A DNA stretch of 64,000 nt from Bradyrhizobium iriomotense (GCF_018130765.1 NZ_JAFCJZ010000005.1:248001-312000), one strand, 5' to 3'; numbered from the stretch's first letter, positions 10,389 to 20,485 are shown. Notes: a model not told the origin generated them from the sequence alone. Numbers and translations: made by a program.

Positions 10389-10628
10389 ATGAACATCTGG
10401 ACCGTGTATCGCTCCTTGATCCTGGGCGCAGTGGTGGCCGTCGCCGCGCCGTCGACCATTTGCGTGGCTCAGCCGAAGGACGGCACCGTGGCGGCACCGA
10501 ACCAGACCGGCACGGCCGCGCCGAGCGATGCAAGGCCCAACACCAATACGAATCCGGTCAAGCACCGCTACTGGCGTCATCGCGGCGGCAAGCATCCGCA
10601 CTATGGCAGCCGCCGCGTTCGTACCTGA
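10389..10628 (+). CDS. Small secreted basic protein, unknown
   Basis: A 79-residue protein starting MNIWTVYRSLILGAVVAVAA, with a Sec-type signal peptide (hydrophobic core to about residue 22, then CVAQ). The mature part is Ala/Pro/Thr-rich with a His/Arg-rich tail (KHRYWRHRGGKHPHYGSRR). GGAGG sits 5-8 nt before this ATG; an ATG 12 nt earlier lacks a ribosome-binding site. The tail could bind metal or polyanions, but this is inference from composition only. No known family is recognised. Confidence 0.6.
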   Translation: MNIWTVYRSLILGAVVAVAAPSTICVAQPKDGTVAAPNQTGTAAPSDARPNTNTNPVKHRYWRHRGGKHPHYGSRRVRT

Positions 10629-10639
10629 GACACGGCCAC

Positions 10640-11776
10640 ATGACGGCGGACCGATCAATGAGCGATTCCAGGATCGGACCAGAGCGGGTCCGCGGGGTCG
10701 TTCTGCACGAGAGCCCCGTCGACGAATCCGGGCAAGCCGGAGGGCCGAGCCTCCTCGCGATCGGCCTCACTTTGCTCGCCGTAGCCGTTGCCCTGTTCCT
10801 GGTATGGCAAACGGTGTCCAGCCTCCTCATCGTCTTCGCGGGGGTGCTGTTCGCAGCCTTTCTGGATGCCGCGGCGCGGGCCCTGGCGCCTGTCCTTCCG
10901 CTCAACCGTATCTGGCGTCTGACATTCGTTCTCATGCTGCTCTCGGCCCTGTCGGGCTTCGGGCTGGTTTGGGGCGCCGGCAAGCTGCCGGAACAGACGC
11001 GCCTGCTGCTCAAGGTCATGGATGCCCAGGTCGATATTCTGCAAGAGCACCTGTTGTCCTATGGCGTGGACCTGCTCGGCCCGGAATGGGGGCGCGACTT
11101 CGCGCAATGGCTGTTCGCCGATCAGGGCCGGTTTCTCAGCCACGCGCAGTTCCTGCTGGGGGGCGCCTCGAGCCTTCTGACCGGCGTGCTCGTGGTCGTG
11201 TTCCTGGGGATTCTCTTTGCCTTCGATCCCACCAGCCACCGCGAGAGCCTGGTCTTGTTGGTCAGACCATCCTATCGCGCCCGCATGCGCGCCGTGATGG
11301 ACGAGATCGGCAACGTCATGCGGCTGTGGTTCGTCGGCCAGTTGATCCGCATCATCCTGATGACGCTCTGCGTCTGGCCCGCACTCTATCTCATCGGACT
11401 GCCAGGGCCGTTCCTGCTGGCGCTGCAGGCGGGCTTGTCGAATTTCATCCCCTATCTCGGGCCGATCGTCGCCGCGATCCCGATCGCGCTCGTGGCGATG
11501 CCGCTCGGCGCCTCGCTGCTGATCTGGGCCGTCGTCGTCTACACCATCATCCAGTCGATCGAGGGCTACGTGATCGGCCCCCTGATCCAGCGCCGGGCGG
11601 TCGAGACACCGCCCGCCTGGACACTGGTTGCGATCGTCCTGCTCGGCGCCCTGTTTGGCGTCATGGGCATCGCGCTGGCGATGCCGCTCGTCGCCGTCGG
11701 ACGGGTCGCGATCATCCGGTTCTACGTCGAGGACTATCTCGGCGACCGCCGCGAGCCGGCAACGGAAAAATCGTGA
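10640..11776 (+). CDS. AI-2E family transporter (UPF0118, PerM/TqsA-like)
   Basis: Integral membrane protein of about 378 residues with eight predicted helices. Family blocks include a paired N-terminal hydrophobic stretch (AIGLTLLAVAVALFLVWQTV), a long soluble segment (residues about 115-190), and a conserved C-terminal region (FLLALQAGLSNFIPYLGPIVAAIP) with the typical PxxGxxxxxxP pattern. Relatives export autoinducer-2 or act as Na+/H+ antiporters; substrate cannot be decided here. The start could instead be the ATG at 10658, preceded by GGCGGA. It begins 12 nt after the small secreted gene and probably shares its operon. Confidence 0.86.
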   Translation: MTADRSMSDSRIGPERVRGVVLHESPVDESGQAGGPSLLAIGLTLLAVAVALFLVWQTVSSLLIVFAGVLFAAFLDAAARALAPVLPLNRIWRLTFVLMLLSALSGFGLVWGAGKLPEQTRLLLKVMDAQVDILQEHLLSYGVDLLGPEWGRDFAQWLFADQGRFLSHAQFLLGGASSLLTGVLVVVFLGILFAFDPTSHRESLVLLVRPSYRARMRAVMDEIGNVMRLWFVGQLIRIILMTLCVWPALYLIGLPGPFLLALQAGLSNFIPYLGPIVAAIPIALVAMPLGASLLIWAVVVYTIIQSIEGYVIGPLIQRRAVETPPAWTLVAIVLLGALFGVMGIALAMPLVAVGRVAIIRFYVEDYLGDRREPATEKS

Positions 11777-11786
11777 GTGACCCGCC

Positions 11787-12386
11787 ATGAGCGAAATCGA
11801 TGCACAGCCGCGCGATGCCCCCGAGCCTCCCCCGAGGCGCGCAGCGGCAGGCCATTTTCTCTGGCAGCAGCTTCCGTATGTCGTCGCGCTGCTGCTCGCC
11901 ATCGCAGGCGTCGCTTATACGAACGTCTCGCACCAGCCCCTGGTCGGCTATTGGGAGTTCCTGGCGCTTGCCATCGGCGTGGTCTGCGTCATCACCAAAT
12001 GGCCGGAGACCGAAGGCAGGGAGAAGCAGATCCGCCTGGTGTGGACCCAGGCACTGCACTGGATCGCGGTCCTGATCACGATGAACATCATGCTGGTCTC
12101 CGGGGTTCAGCAGATGCTTCCGACGCCGGCGACCGGTCTCGTGCTGCTGACGCTGCTTGCGCTCGGCACGTTCCTTGCGGGCGTCAGCCTGCTGTCGTTG
12201 CAGATTGCCTTTCTCGGTCTTGCGATGGGCGCGGCCGTCCCGGCGATATCCTGGCTGAAGCAATCCATCTTCTTCTTCCTGCTCGGCGCCGTGCTGCTGA
12301 TCGGCCTCGCGATCTCGTTCTGGCTGCGCCAGGACAGCCGCCCCGCGGGCGCAGCGACCGGAGCCCAACACCAGACGGAGGCTTGA
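11787..12386 (+). CDS. Multi-pass membrane protein, unknown
   Basis: A 199-residue protein with a proline-rich cytosolic N-terminus (about 25 residues) and five to six hydrophobic segments, for example PYVVALLLAIAGVAYT, WEFLALAIGVVCVI and SIFFFLLGAVLLIGLAISFWL. A Thr/Ala-rich tail follows. No characterised family is recognised. It lies 10 nt after the AI-2E gene and abuts the DUF992 gene with no gap, so it is probably part of the same transcript as the exporter genes downstream. A role in envelope or export functions is inferred only from neighbours. Confidence 0.7.
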   Translation: MSEIDAQPRDAPEPPPRRAAAGHFLWQQLPYVVALLLAIAGVAYTNVSHQPLVGYWEFLALAIGVVCVITKWPETEGREKQIRLVWTQALHWIAVLITMNIMLVSGVQQMLPTPATGLVLLTLLALGTFLAGVSLLSLQIAFLGLAMGAAVPAISWLKQSIFFFLLGAVLLIGLAISFWLRQDSRPAGAATGAQHQTEA

Positions 12387-12872
12387 ATGCGAACATTGCG
12401 ATGTCTTGCGGCCATCTGCGCGTTGACCGTTCTTTGCACCACCACGGCGTCCGCGCGGGCCGAGAGATTCAGGATTGGCAGGCTGCTGTGCTTCTCCGAA
12501 CCTCGCGTCGGGCTGGTGCTGGGCTCGACACAGGCGATGCGCTGCGTATTCACCGGGCTGCGCCCGCCGCGGCAGTACGTCTACGAGGGACGGATCAGGC
12601 GCGTCGGCCTCGACCTCGGCGTGACCAGCGCCGGCACGCTGTCCTGGGCCGTCTTCGCCCGGAACTCGCGGATAGGCCCCGGCACGCTCCGCGGCAGCTA
12701 TGTCGGCGCGAGCGGCAATTTTGCATTGGGTCCCGGCCTCGGCGCCAACGTCCTCATCGGCGGCTCACGGCAGAGCGTGATGCTGCAGCCGATCTCGATC
12801 GAACGTTCGATCGGGCTCAATCTCGCGGCTGGCGTAACCCATCTGACGTTGGGACCGCGAGGCCCGCAATAA
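12387..12872 (+). CDS. DUF992 family periplasmic protein
   Basis: A 161-residue exported protein. A Sec signal peptide (CLAAICALTVLCTTTASARA) precedes a Gly-rich beta domain. DUF992 hallmarks are GRLLCF at the mature N-terminus, VLGSTQAMRCVF with the second Cys (likely disulfide partner), YVYEGRIRRVGLDLGVT, and GPGLGANVLIGGS followed by a LQPIS strand. The family is restricted largely to alphaproteobacteria and its function is unknown. The gene follows the upstream membrane protein directly and precedes the HlyD gene by 21 nt, so it belongs to the exporter cluster. Confidence 0.88.
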   Translation: MRTLRCLAAICALTVLCTTTASARAERFRIGRLLCFSEPRVGLVLGSTQAMRCVFTGLRPPRQYVYEGRIRRVGLDLGVTSAGTLSWAVFARNSRIGPGTLRGSYVGASGNFALGPGLGANVLIGGSRQSVMLQPISIERSIGLNLAAGVTHLTLGPRGPQ

Positions 12873-12893
12873 TCTGCATCCCCTGGTGGTTCA

Positions 12894-13982
12894 ATGAAAA
12901 CGACCTGGACCATGACACGCAATCGAAAACGCTGGCTGATCGCCATCCTCGTTGCTGCTTTCGGCGCAGGCGGATACTTCGCCTGGCAGACACTCGGGAG
13001 CGACAGCCTTCCGAGCGGGTTCGCCAGTGGCAACGGGCGCATCGAGGCCATCGAGATCGACATCGCCACCAAGACGCCCGGGCGCATCCGCGACATCCTG
13101 GTGCGGGAAGGCGATCTTGTCTCGGCGGGACAGGCGCTCGCGCAGATGGATACCGTGCAGCTCGAGGCGCAGTACCGCCAGGCCCAGGCTCAATTGCGGC
13201 GTGCCACGATCGGCATCGAGACCGCCAGGAGCCTCGTGACCCAGCGCCAGGCCGAGAAGAAGTCCGCGACGGCCGTTGTCGACCAGCGCGGCGCAGAGCT
13301 GGACGCCGCCGATCGAAAGCTGCAGCGCTCCGAGCAATTGATACGAACCAATGCCGTATCCCAGCAGGTGCTTGACGACGACCGCGCGGCTGCCAACGGC
13401 GCCCGCGCAGCCGTCGCCGCGGCGGAGGCCCAGCTCGCCGCCTCGGGCGCCGCCATCGGTGCGGCCGAGGCGCAGGTGGTCGATGCGGAGGCAGCGGTCG
13501 AGGCGGCAAAGGCGGCCATCGAGAGCATCAAGGCCGACCTCAACGATTCGACACTCCGCGCACCGCGCGACGGGCGCGTCCAGTTTCGCGTCGCCCAGCC
13601 TGGCGAGGTTCTCAGCGCCGGCGGACGCGTGCTCAATCTGGTCGATCTCGGCGATGTCTTCATGACCTTCTTCCTGCCGACGGCGCAGGCCGGCCGTGTC
13701 GCGATCGGCTCCGAGGTCCGCCTCGTCCTCGATGCCGCGCCGCAATGGGTCATCCCGGCCACGGCGACGTTCGTTGCCAGCGTTGCCCAGTTCACGCCGA
13801 AGACGGTCGAGACCGAGGAGGAGCGACAGAAGCTGATGTTTCGCGTCAGGGCGCATATTTCGCCGGAGCTGCTGCGACGAAACATCGAGCAGGTCAAAAC
13901 CGGCCTGCCCGGCCGCGCCTTTGTCCGCCTCGATTCCAACGCCGCGTGGCCGGCACAGCTGACGGAACGCCTGGTCAAATGA
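12894..13982 (+). CDS. HlyD-family membrane fusion protein (YhiI/YbhG-like)
   Basis: Adaptor subunit of an ABC exporter, 362 residues. One N-terminal membrane anchor ([20 protein letters not shown]) is followed by a barrel-sandwich half ([18 protein letters not shown]), a long Ala-rich coiled coil (about residues 85-220), the second half ([18 protein letters not shown]) and a beta-barrel. Its stop overlaps the start of the RbbA-like gene by 4 nt, and the yhhJ-like permease follows, reproducing the yhiI-rbbA-yhhJ order of enterobacteria. It likely connects that exporter to an outer-membrane factor. Confidence 0.9.
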   Translation: MKTTWTMTRNRKRWLIAILVAAFGAGGYFAWQTLGSDSLPSGFASGNGRIEAIEIDIATKTPGRIRDILVREGDLVSAGQALAQMDTVQLEAQYRQAQAQLRRATIGIETARSLVTQRQAEKKSATAVVDQRGAELDAADRKLQRSEQLIRTNAVSQQVLDDDRAAANGARAAVAAAEAQLAASGAAIGAAEAQVVDAEAAVEAAKAAIESIKADLNDSTLRAPRDGRVQFRVAQPGEVLSAGGRVLNLVDLGDVFMTFFLPTAQAGRVAIGSEVRLVLDAAPQWVIPATATFVASVAQFTPKTVETEEERQKLMFRVRAHISPELLRRNIEQVKTGLPGRAFVRLDSNAAWPAQLTERLVK

Positions 13983-16756
13983 ACAACGAGTCGCCCGAAC
14001 CTCGATCCTCCGTCGCGCCGGTGATACGCCTCGAGGGGGTCGGCCTGCACTACGGGGCGATCCGCGCACTTGATCGCATCGCGCTCGAGATTCCCGCAGA
14101 ACGCATGGTGGGCCTGATCGGTCCCGATGGCGTCGGCAAGTCCAGCCTGCTGTCGCTTGTTGCCGGGGCTCGCGCGATCCAGGATGGCCGCGTCCACGTG
14201 CTCGGCGGAGACATGGCCGACGCCGCTCACCGGCGGCGGACCTGCCCGCAGATCGCCTACATGCCGCAAGGCCTCGGCAAGAATCTCTACCCGACGCTCT
14301 CCGTCTTCGAGAATGTCGATTTCTTCGGCCGCCTGTTCGGCCATGACAGGCGCGAGCGCGAGGAGAGAATTCGACAGCTCCTGGGGAACACCGGCCTTGC
14401 GCCGTTCGCCGACCGGCCTGCGGGCAAGCTGTCCGGCGGCATGAAGCAGAAGCTCGGGCTCTGCTGCGCCTTGATCCACGATCCCGACCTGCTGATCCTC
14501 GACGAACCGACCACCGGCGTCGACCCGCTCTCGCGCCGCCAGTTCTGGGAGCTGATCGACGAGATCCGGAAGGATCGCCCCGGTATGAGCGTCATCGTCG
14601 CGACCGCCTACATGGAGGAAGCGGCGCGGTTCGACTGGCTGGTTGCGATGAATGACGGGCATGTGCTCGCCACCGGGACTCCGGCCGAGTTGCTGCGACA
14701 GACCGGCACCGACAATCTCGATGCCGCCTTCATCGCCCTGCTGCCCGAGGAGCAGCGTCGGGAGCACAGGGAGGTGGTGATCCCGCCTCGCGCGCGCGAT
14801 CGCGACGACGACATTGCGATCGAGGCCAAGCATCTCACCGTCAGATTCGGCGACTTCACGGCGGTCGACAATGTCAGCTTCCGCATCGCCCGCGGCGAGA
14901 TCTTCGGCTTCCTCGGCTCCAACGGCTGCGGCAAGACCACGACGATGAAGGTCCTGACCGGACTGTTGCCGGCCAGCGAGGGCGATGCCCGGCTGCTGGG
15001 GCGCGAGGTCGATCCCAGGGACATGGATGTGCGGCATCGCGTCGGCTACATGTCGCAGGCGTTCTCGCTCTATTCCGAGCTGACGGTCCGCCAGAATCTC
15101 GAGCTGCACGCGCGCCTGTTCCGGCTCGCATCTGAGACGATCGACGATCGGGTCCGCGACATGGCCGGACGCTTCGATCTCACCAAAGTGATCGACGCCC
15201 TGCCCGACGCCCTGCCGCTCGGCGTCCGCCAGCGCCTTTCGCTGGCCGTCGCCATGATCCATGCGCCCGACATCCTGATCCTGGACGAGCCGACGTCGGG
15301 CGTCGATCCCGTGGCGCGCGACGGCTTCTGGCAGATACTGTCCGACCTGTCGCGCCAGGACAGCGTCACCATCTTCGTTTCCACCCATTTCATGAATGAG
15401 GCGGAGCGCTGCGACCGCATCTCGCTGATGCATGCCGGCAAGGTCATGATCAGCGATACACCGGAACGGATCGCAGCACGGCGCGGCAATGGAAGTCTCG
15501 AAGAGGCTTTTGTCGCCTACCTCAAGGACGCAATCGCCGCGACGGAGACGACTGAGACCGCTCCCGCGCCGCAAGTGGCAACCACCGCGACCGCGAAGAC
15601 GCACGGCGCGATGCATGGCGCATTGAGGTTCTTCGATCCGCGCCGCATGTTCGCCTACACGCAACGGGAAGCGCTCGAGCTCAAGCGCGATCCGATCCGC
15701 GCCACCCTCGCGATCCTCGGCAGCCTCATCCTGATGTTCGTGATGGGCTATGGCATCAACATGGACGTCGAAGACCTCTCCTTCGCCGCCATGGACCGCG
15801 ACGACACCACGGTGAGCCGGGACTATATCCTCCAGATCGCCGGCTCGCGCTACTTCACCGAGCTTGCGCCAATCACCGACTATGACGATCTCGACCGGCG
15901 CATGCGCAACGGCGAGCTCAGCCTCGCCATCGAAATTCCTCCGGGCTTCGGCCGCGACGTCGCGCGCGGCAGCAATGTTCAGATCGGCGCATGGGTCGAC
16001 GGCGCAATGCCGTCGCGTGCCGAGACGGTGCGCAGCTACGTGCAGGCGATGCACGCGACCTGGCTGGCGCAACGCGCCCGGCAACTCTATGGCAATGCCG
16101 CCACGACCGGCGACTTCCAGCTCGAGGTCCGCTTCCTCTACAACCCCGACATCCGGAGCATCGTCGCGATGGCGCCGGCCGTGATCCCGATTCTGCTGCT
16201 GATCATTCCGGCGATCCTGGCGACGCTGAGCGTCGTGCGCGAGAAGGAGCTCGGATCGATCATCAATTTCTACGTCACGCCGGTGACGCGCATCGAGTTC
16301 CTGGTCGGCAAGCAGCTTCCCTACGTCGCGCTCGCCATGCTGAACTTCTTCCTGCTGACCGCCTTCGCAGTCTTCGTATTCCGTGTCCCCTTCACGGGCA
16401 GTTTCGTCGCGTTCACGTCGGCCGCGCTCCTGTACGTCATCATCACTACTGCGATGGGTCTGGTGATTTCGTCGTTCATGACGAGCCAGATCGCTGCGAT
16501 CTTCGCGACGGCGCTGCTCACCATGATTCCGGCCACGCAATATTCGGGACTCGTCGATCCCGTATCCTCGCTCCAGGGCGCCGGCGCGATTATCGGGAGG
16601 ATCTATCCGGCCGCGCACTTCGTCACTATCACGCGCGGCACATTCTCCAAGGGGCTCGACTTCGGCGATCTCTCCGGACCGTTCCTGGCACTTCTCGTCA
16701 CCATTCCGGTGCTGCTCTCTCTCGGCGTCGCATTCCTCAAGAAGCAGGCGAATTAG
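13979..16756 (+). CDS. rbbA: RbbA-like ABC transporter: two ATPase domains fused to an ABC-2 permease
   Basis: A 925-residue fusion. Domain 1 (residues about 10-240) has Walker [10 protein letters not shown] near 48, signature LSGGMKQ near 150 and Walker [14 protein letters not shown]. Domain 2 (about 275-505) has Walker [10 protein letters not shown] near 312 and Walker [14 protein letters not shown], but its signature reads LPLGVRQ rather than LSGGQ. An ABC-2 membrane domain with six helices and a large extracytoplasmic loop fills residues about 560-925. The E. coli homologue is described as a ribosome-associated ATPase, while the architecture and neighbours argue for export. Substrate unknown. 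Confidence 0.9.
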   Translation: MNNESPEPRSSVAPVIRLEGVGLHYGAIRALDRIALEIPAERMVGLIGPDGVGKSSLLSLVAGARAIQDGRVHVLGGDMADAAHRRRTCPQIAYMPQGLGKNLYPTLSVFENVDFFGRLFGHDRREREERIRQLLGNTGLAPFADRPAGKLSGGMKQKLGLCCALIHDPDLLILDEPTTGVDPLSRRQFWELIDEIRKDRPGMSVIVATAYMEEAARFDWLVAMNDGHVLATGTPAELLRQTGTDNLDAAFIALLPEEQRREHREVVIPPRARDRDDDIAIEAKHLTVRFGDFTAVDNVSFRIARGEIFGFLGSNGCGKTTTMKVLTGLLPASEGDARLLGREVDPRDMDVRHRVGYMSQAFSLYSELTVRQNLELHARLFRLASETIDDRVRDMAGRFDLTKVIDALPDALPLGVRQRLSLAVAMIHAPDILILDEPTSGVDPVARDGFWQILSDLSRQDSVTIFVSTHFMNEAERCDRISLMHAGKVMISDTPERIAARRGNGSLEEAFVAYLKDAIAATETTETAPAPQVATTATAKTHGAMHGALRFFDPRRMFAYTQREALELKRDPIRATLAILGSLILMFVMGYGINMDVEDLSFAAMDRDDTTVSRDYILQIAGSRYFTELAPITDYDDLDRRMRNGELSLAIEIPPGFGRDVARGSNVQIGAWVDGAMPSRAETVRSYVQAMHATWLAQRARQLYGNAATTGDFQLEVRFLYNPDIRSIVAMAPAVIPILLLIIPAILATLSVVREKELGSIINFYVTPVTRIEFLVGKQLPYVALAMLNFFLLTAFAVFVFRVPFTGSFVAFTSAALLYVIITTAMGLVISSFMTSQIAAIFATALLTMIPATQYSGLVDPVSSLQGAGAIIGRIYPAAHFVTITRGTFSKGLDFGDLSGPFLALLVTIPVLLSLGVAFLKKQAN

Positions 16757-17869
16757 ATGCGCAGCGGCAATATCGTTCAGCTCGGCGTCAAGGAACTGCG
16801 CGGCCTCGTGCGCAATCCCATGATGCTCGCGCTTATCATCTACGCCTTTACCGTCTCGATCTACACCGCCTCCAGGGCCCAGCCGGAGACGCTCAACCAG
16901 GCGGCACTGGCCATCGTCGACGAGGACAAGTCGCCCGCCGCCACGCGCATCATCACGGCGTTCAGCCCACCCTATTTCGCGGTTCCGCGACTGATATCGC
17001 AGTCGGACATGATGAGCCGCATGGACGCGGGCCTCGACACCTTCGCACTCAACATCCCACCCAACTTCCAGCGCGACCTGCTTGCGCAGAGATCGCCGGC
17101 CATCCAGCTCAATGTGGATGCGACCCGGATGTCGCAGGCTTTCACGGGAAGCGGCTATATCCAGTCCATCGTCAGCGACGAGGTCAGCGAGTTCCTGTCA
17201 CGCTATCGTTCGGCTGCCCCCCTGCCGATCGATTTGGCGCTGCGCGCACGCTTCAATCCCGAGCTCAACAAGAGCTGGTTCGGGGCCATCAACAACATCA
17301 TCTCCTCCGTCACGATGCTGTCGATCATCCTGACCGGGGCGGCCCTGATCCGGGAGCGCGAGCACGGCACGATCGAGCATCTGCTGGTCATGCCGGTGAC
17401 ACCCTTCGAGGTGATGGCGAGCAAGATCTGGTCGATGGGGCTGGTCGTCCTGGTCGCAGCCAGCGTGTCGCTCATCTTTGTCGTGCAGGGACTGCTGGCC
17501 GTCCGGATCGGCGGCTCGGTCCCCCTCTTTCTGTGCGGCACCGCGCTCTATCTCTTCGCCACCACCAGCATGGGCATCTTTCTCGCCACATCCGCCGGCA
17601 CGATGCCGCAGTTCGGTCTGCTCTTGATGCTGGTGCTGATGCCGCTACAGATGTTGTCGGGCGCCACGACACCGCGGGAGAGCATGCCCGAGCTGATCCA
17701 GAACATCATGCTCGCCGCGCCGAACACCCATTTCGTGATCATGGCCCAGGCCATCCTGTTTCGCGGCGCCGGGCTCGGCGTCGTATGGCCGCAGCTCGCG
17801 GCATTGCTGGTGATCGGCGGACTCTTGTTCGTCCTGTCCCTGCGTCGCTTCCGGCAATTCCTGCGGTGA
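16757..17869 (+). CDS. yhhJ: ABC-2 type exporter permease (YhhJ-like)
   Basis: A 370-residue membrane protein. One N-terminal helix (MMLALIIYAFTVSIYTASRA) is followed by a periplasmic domain of about 150 residues and then five helices containing the ABC-2 block (IREREHGTIEHLLVMPVTPFE). It begins immediately after the rbbA-like stop codon and presumably pairs with the permease half of that protein to form a complete channel. The layout matches the YhhJ family. No further gene follows in this unit before an intergenic gap of about 157 nt. Confidence 0.88.
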   Translation: MRSGNIVQLGVKELRGLVRNPMMLALIIYAFTVSIYTASRAQPETLNQAALAIVDEDKSPAATRIITAFSPPYFAVPRLISQSDMMSRMDAGLDTFALNIPPNFQRDLLAQRSPAIQLNVDATRMSQAFTGSGYIQSIVSDEVSEFLSRYRSAAPLPIDLALRARFNPELNKSWFGAINNIISSVTMLSIILTGAALIREREHGTIEHLLVMPVTPFEVMASKIWSMGLVVLVAASVSLIFVVQGLLAVRIGGSVPLFLCGTALYLFATTSMGIFLATSAGTMPQFGLLLMLVLMPLQMLSGATTPRESMPELIQNIMLAAPNTHFVIMAQAILFRGAGLGVVWPQLAALLVIGGLLFVLSLRRFRQFLR

Positions 17870-17913
17870 GGTCCTGCGGGATCAGCTGCGTCCGGCCGGT
17901 ACAGACCCGAAGA

Positions 17914-17929
17914 GGAATGCGAACATTCC
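17914..17929. repeat. Short inverted repeat GGAATG-N4-CATTCC
   Basis: A perfect 6-bp inverted repeat with a CGAA loop, 45 nt after the yhhJ-like stop and about 100 nt before the HdeD gene. It could be a weak hairpin or an operator. A second short palindrome, CGATGG-AA-CCATCG, lies at 17997-18010 close to the HdeD start. Neither is followed by a T run, so neither is a convincing terminator. Confidence 0.3.
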
Positions 17930-18026
17930 CGCCCGGCGGCTCAGGGTTTCGTCTGATGTCGGCGCGGCGGGTTCGCCGCTAGGATTCACCGTCTTTCGAT
18001 GGAACCATCGTGTCCGGGAGGATTGC

Positions 18027-18596
18027 ATGACAGCCTATGACAGCCGGTCCGGCATCGAAGCGCTGGGCCCTCCGCCGCTCTGGGTCTGCGCTCTCCTCGG
18101 CGCCGTCTTGATCGCCGCCGGCATTTTCGCTTTGGGCGACGTTGCGTTCGCGACCATCATCAGCGTCAAGTTCATCGGGCTTACCGCGATCGCCGCCGGC
18201 GGGTTCGAGATCGCGCATGCGTTCTGGACCAAGGAATGGGGTGGCTTCCTGTGGCGGATCGTTCTCGGCGCGCTCTACCTCGTCTTTGGCCTGCTGCTTC
18301 TCACACAGCCCGCCTCCGGCGCGCTGATCCTGACCTATTTCCTCGGCGCGGTGCTGTTCGCCTCCGGCGTCATCCGGTGCGTGCTGAGTTTTGCCTATTG
18401 GCATCAGAACGGCTGGATGATGCTGATCTCCGGCATCTTTGCCGTCATCGCCGGCGTGCTCATCCTGTTCGGCTTCCCCGACATCAGCGTCTGGGCGCTT
18501 GGCTTCCTGCTCGGTGTCGACCTGATCTCGCATGGCCTCGCATGGTTGCTCTATGCGCTGCAATCGCTGCGGACAGCCGAATCACAAAGGAGATAA
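18027..18596 (+). CDS. HdeD family (DUF308) acid-resistance-type membrane protein
   Basis: A 189-residue inner-membrane protein with six hydrophobic helices in three pairs, for example PLWVCALLGAVLIAAGIFALG and WRIVLGALYLVFGLLLLTQP. The repeated helix-pair pattern with conserved Gly/Ala faces is that of DUF308/HdeD, linked to acid stress in E. coli. GGGAGG lies 7-12 nt before the ATG. A short palindrome overlaps the region just upstream. The following small gene starts 5 nt after the stop, so they are likely co-transcribed. Confidence 0.85.
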   Translation: MTAYDSRSGIEALGPPPLWVCALLGAVLIAAGIFALGDVAFATIISVKFIGLTAIAAGGFEIAHAFWTKEWGGFLWRIVLGALYLVFGLLLLTQPASGALILTYFLGAVLFASGVIRCVLSFAYWHQNGWMMLISGIFAVIAGVLILFGFPDISVWALGFLLGVDLISHGLAWLLYALQSLRTAESQRR

Positions 18597-18601
18597 GCAC
18601 A

Positions 18602-18922
18602 ATGAATGCTCCCAACCGCCGTGCCTTCCTCGGTCTTGCAACGAACGCCATTGCCGCGGCCGCAATCGGCACCGTCGGCGTTCGCCTCATCGGCGTCGCG
18701 GAGGCGATGCCGATCGATCCCGATCCCGGGCGGGCCGGCGGGTCGTCGATCCCTGTCATGCCGGCGCAGTGGGGACCGGGGCCCGGTCCGGGCTGGGGAG
18801 GCCCGGGCTGGGGCGCCCCGCCACCGAGTCCCGGTTGGCGTCCCCCACCGCCGCGTCGTCGTCGCCGCTGGGTTTGCTGGTGGCATCGCGGCCGCCGTCA
18901 TTGCGGATGGCGCTGGCGCTAG
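18602..18922 (+). CDS. Small exported Gly/Pro/Trp-rich protein
   Basis: A 106-residue protein with a signal peptide that carries a twin-arginine-like start (MNAPNRRAFLGLATNAIAAA) and ends near AEA at residue about 35. The mature part is very rich in Gly, Pro and Trp (GPGPGPGWGGPGWGAPPP) and ends in an Arg/Trp/His-rich block (RRRRRWVCWWHRGRRHCGWRW). AAGGAGATAAGCACA gives a clear ribosome-binding site. Similar low-complexity secreted peptides are common in Bradyrhizobium and are uncharacterised. It follows HdeD and may act at the envelope. Confidence 0.65.
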   Translation: MNAPNRRAFLGLATNAIAAAAIGTVGVRLIGVAEAMPIDPDPGRAGGSSIPVMPAQWGPGPGPGWGGPGWGAPPPSPGWRPPPPRRRRRWVCWWHRGRRHCGWRWR

Positions 18923-18961
18923 GACGCGTCCCGAGCCCTTGCCAAGGTGATGGAGGGAATT

Positions 18962-19204
18962 GTGCGCAACAATTACCAATGGGTCCTCGCCGCCGTGCTG
19001 GCCGCGCTTCTCGTTGCGGCGCCCTGGTTTTGCGTGTCGGTCTGGCGCTCGACGCCGGCGATGCCGGTCTACGGCAATGTCATCCTGGCCGGGGCCGCCG
19101 TCCTCGTCCTGGTGTCGGGCTGCGGCCTGATCGCACTGATGTTCTACAGCCATCGCAAGGGCTACGACGAACCCGCGCGCAGCGACAGGGCCGCGCGGGA
19201 GTGA
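18962..19204 (+). CDS. Small two-helix membrane protein
   Basis: An 80-residue protein with two hydrophobic segments (WVLAAVLAALLVAAPWFCVSVW and VILAGAAVLVLVSGCGLIALMFY) and a charged C-terminal tail. I chose the GTG start at 18962 because GGAGGG lies 5-10 nt upstream; in-frame starts at 18947 and 18950 overlap that site. No known family is recognised. It precedes an RND adaptor gene by 36 nt and may be the first gene of that efflux operon. Confidence 0.55.
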   Translation: MRNNYQWVLAAVLAALLVAAPWFCVSVWRSTPAMPVYGNVILAGAAVLVLVSGCGLIALMFYSHRKGYDEPARSDRAARE

Positions 19205-19240
19205 CCCGGTCCGCTGTTCTGAGCCTGGAGCAAGGAGCGG

Positions 19241-20485
19241 ATGATGAAGCTTGGCGACGTCCCGATCCGATTGCTGGCGACAGGCCTCATGACCGCGCTG
19301 ACCTGCGGGGTCGCCCGGACGCAGCCTGCCGCCCCCGCGCCTACGGTCGGAATCGTCGAGGTGACACGGCGGCCGATCACTGAGAGCAGCGAGTTTCTCG
19401 GCCGCATCGAGGCGATCAACCGGGTCAACGTTGCCGCCCGCGTCACTGCTTTTCTGGAACAGCGGCTCTTCAACGAGGGCGCCGAGATCAAGAAAGGTGA
19501 CCAGCTCTATCGCCTCGAGCGCGGTCCATTCGAAGCCGATCTTGCGGCCAAGAAGGCGCAGGTGGCACAGCTCGAGGCAACGCTGGAGAATGCAAGGCTG
19601 ACGACGGAGCGCGCGCGGACCCTGCTCGGAGGACCGGCCGGGCAGCAGTCGACGTACGACGCTGCGATTGCAAACCAGCGCAGCCTGGAAGCCCAGGTGC
19701 AGGCCGCGCAGGCGCAGGTCCAGGCCTCGCAAATCAACCTCGACTACACCGTGATCAGCGCGCCGATCGACGGCAAGATCGGACGCACGGCGGTGACAGA
19801 AGGCAACATCGTCAGCCCCTCGTCCGGCGTGCTGACCACCATCGTCAGCCAGGATCCGATGTACGTCACCTTTCCCGTGCCGCTGCGCCAGGGGCTCGAG
19901 CTGCGCGAGCGATACGGTCCGCAAGGCGGTCTTGAGGCGGTGGTGATCCGATTGCGGCTACCCGACGGGCGCATGTACGGCCAGTCCGGCAAGCTGAACT
20001 TCGTCGACAACAGCATCGCGCAAAACACCGACACGATCACGGTGCGGGGCGAGATCGCCAATCCGATCCTGCGCGCCCCGTCCGCAGCGGGCGTCATCGC
20101 CCACGAGCTGACCGACGGCGAGTTCGTGACCGTCGTGCTCGAAGGCGTCCAGCCGATCGAGGTGCTGGCGATCCCGCGTTCGGCGGTGCTGTCCGACCAG
20201 CGGGGCGACTACGTCCTCGTGGTGGGCGCGAACAACAAGGCCGAACAGCGGCGCATTCAGCTCGGACAATCGACACCGACGATCGCCGCGGTCATCGACG
20301 GGCTTGCGGCCGGCGACAAGGTGATCGCCGAAGGCCTGCAGCGGGTTCGTGCCGGCCAGACCGTCACTCCGGATCCGGCAAGCGCACTCATTCTGTCGAG
20401 CATGAAGGGCGCATCGAGCGGGCCGGCGCTACCGGCCGACCACGGCACCCGTCCCCCGACACGCCCGGCGGATGGCAGCCCATGA
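19241..20485 (+). CDS. RND efflux periplasmic adaptor (MexE/AcrA family)
   Basis: Membrane-fusion protein of about 414 residues. A signal peptide ([18 protein letters not shown]) leads into a barrel-sandwich half ([20 protein letters not shown]), a coiled-coil hairpin (about residues 105-160), the second half ([20 protein letters not shown]) and the beta-barrel and membrane-proximal domains. AAGGAG lies just upstream; the second of two tandem ATG codons (19244) has the better spacing and may be the true start. The stop overlaps the RND permease start by 4 nt. Confidence 0.92.
   Translation: MMKLGDVPIRLLATGLMTALTCGVARTQPAAPAPTVGIVEVTRRPITESSEFLGRIEAINRVNVAARVTAFLEQRLFNEGAEIKKGDQLYRLERGPFEADLAAKKAQVAQLEATLENARLTTERARTLLGGPAGQQSTYDAAIANQRSLEAQVQAAQAQVQASQINLDYTVISAPIDGKIGRTAVTEGNIVSPSSGVLTTIVSQDPMYVTFPVPLRQGLELRERYGPQGGLEAVVIRLRLPDGRMYGQSGKLNFVDNSIAQNTDTITVRGEIANPILRAPSAAGVIAHELTDGEFVTVVLEGVQPIEVLAIPRSAVLSDQRGDYVLVVGANNKAEQRRIQLGQSTPTIAAVIDGLAAGDKVIAEGLQRVRAGQTVTPDPASALILSSMKGASSGPALPADHGTRPPTRPADGSP

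Noticed and set aside
13190..16618. Very long open frame (1142 codons) on the minus strand
   Set aside because: It lies antisense to the HlyD and RbbA-like genes; the amino acid composition is Arg/Asp/Glu/His-rich and without any domain, as expected for the complementary frame of GC-rich coding DNA.
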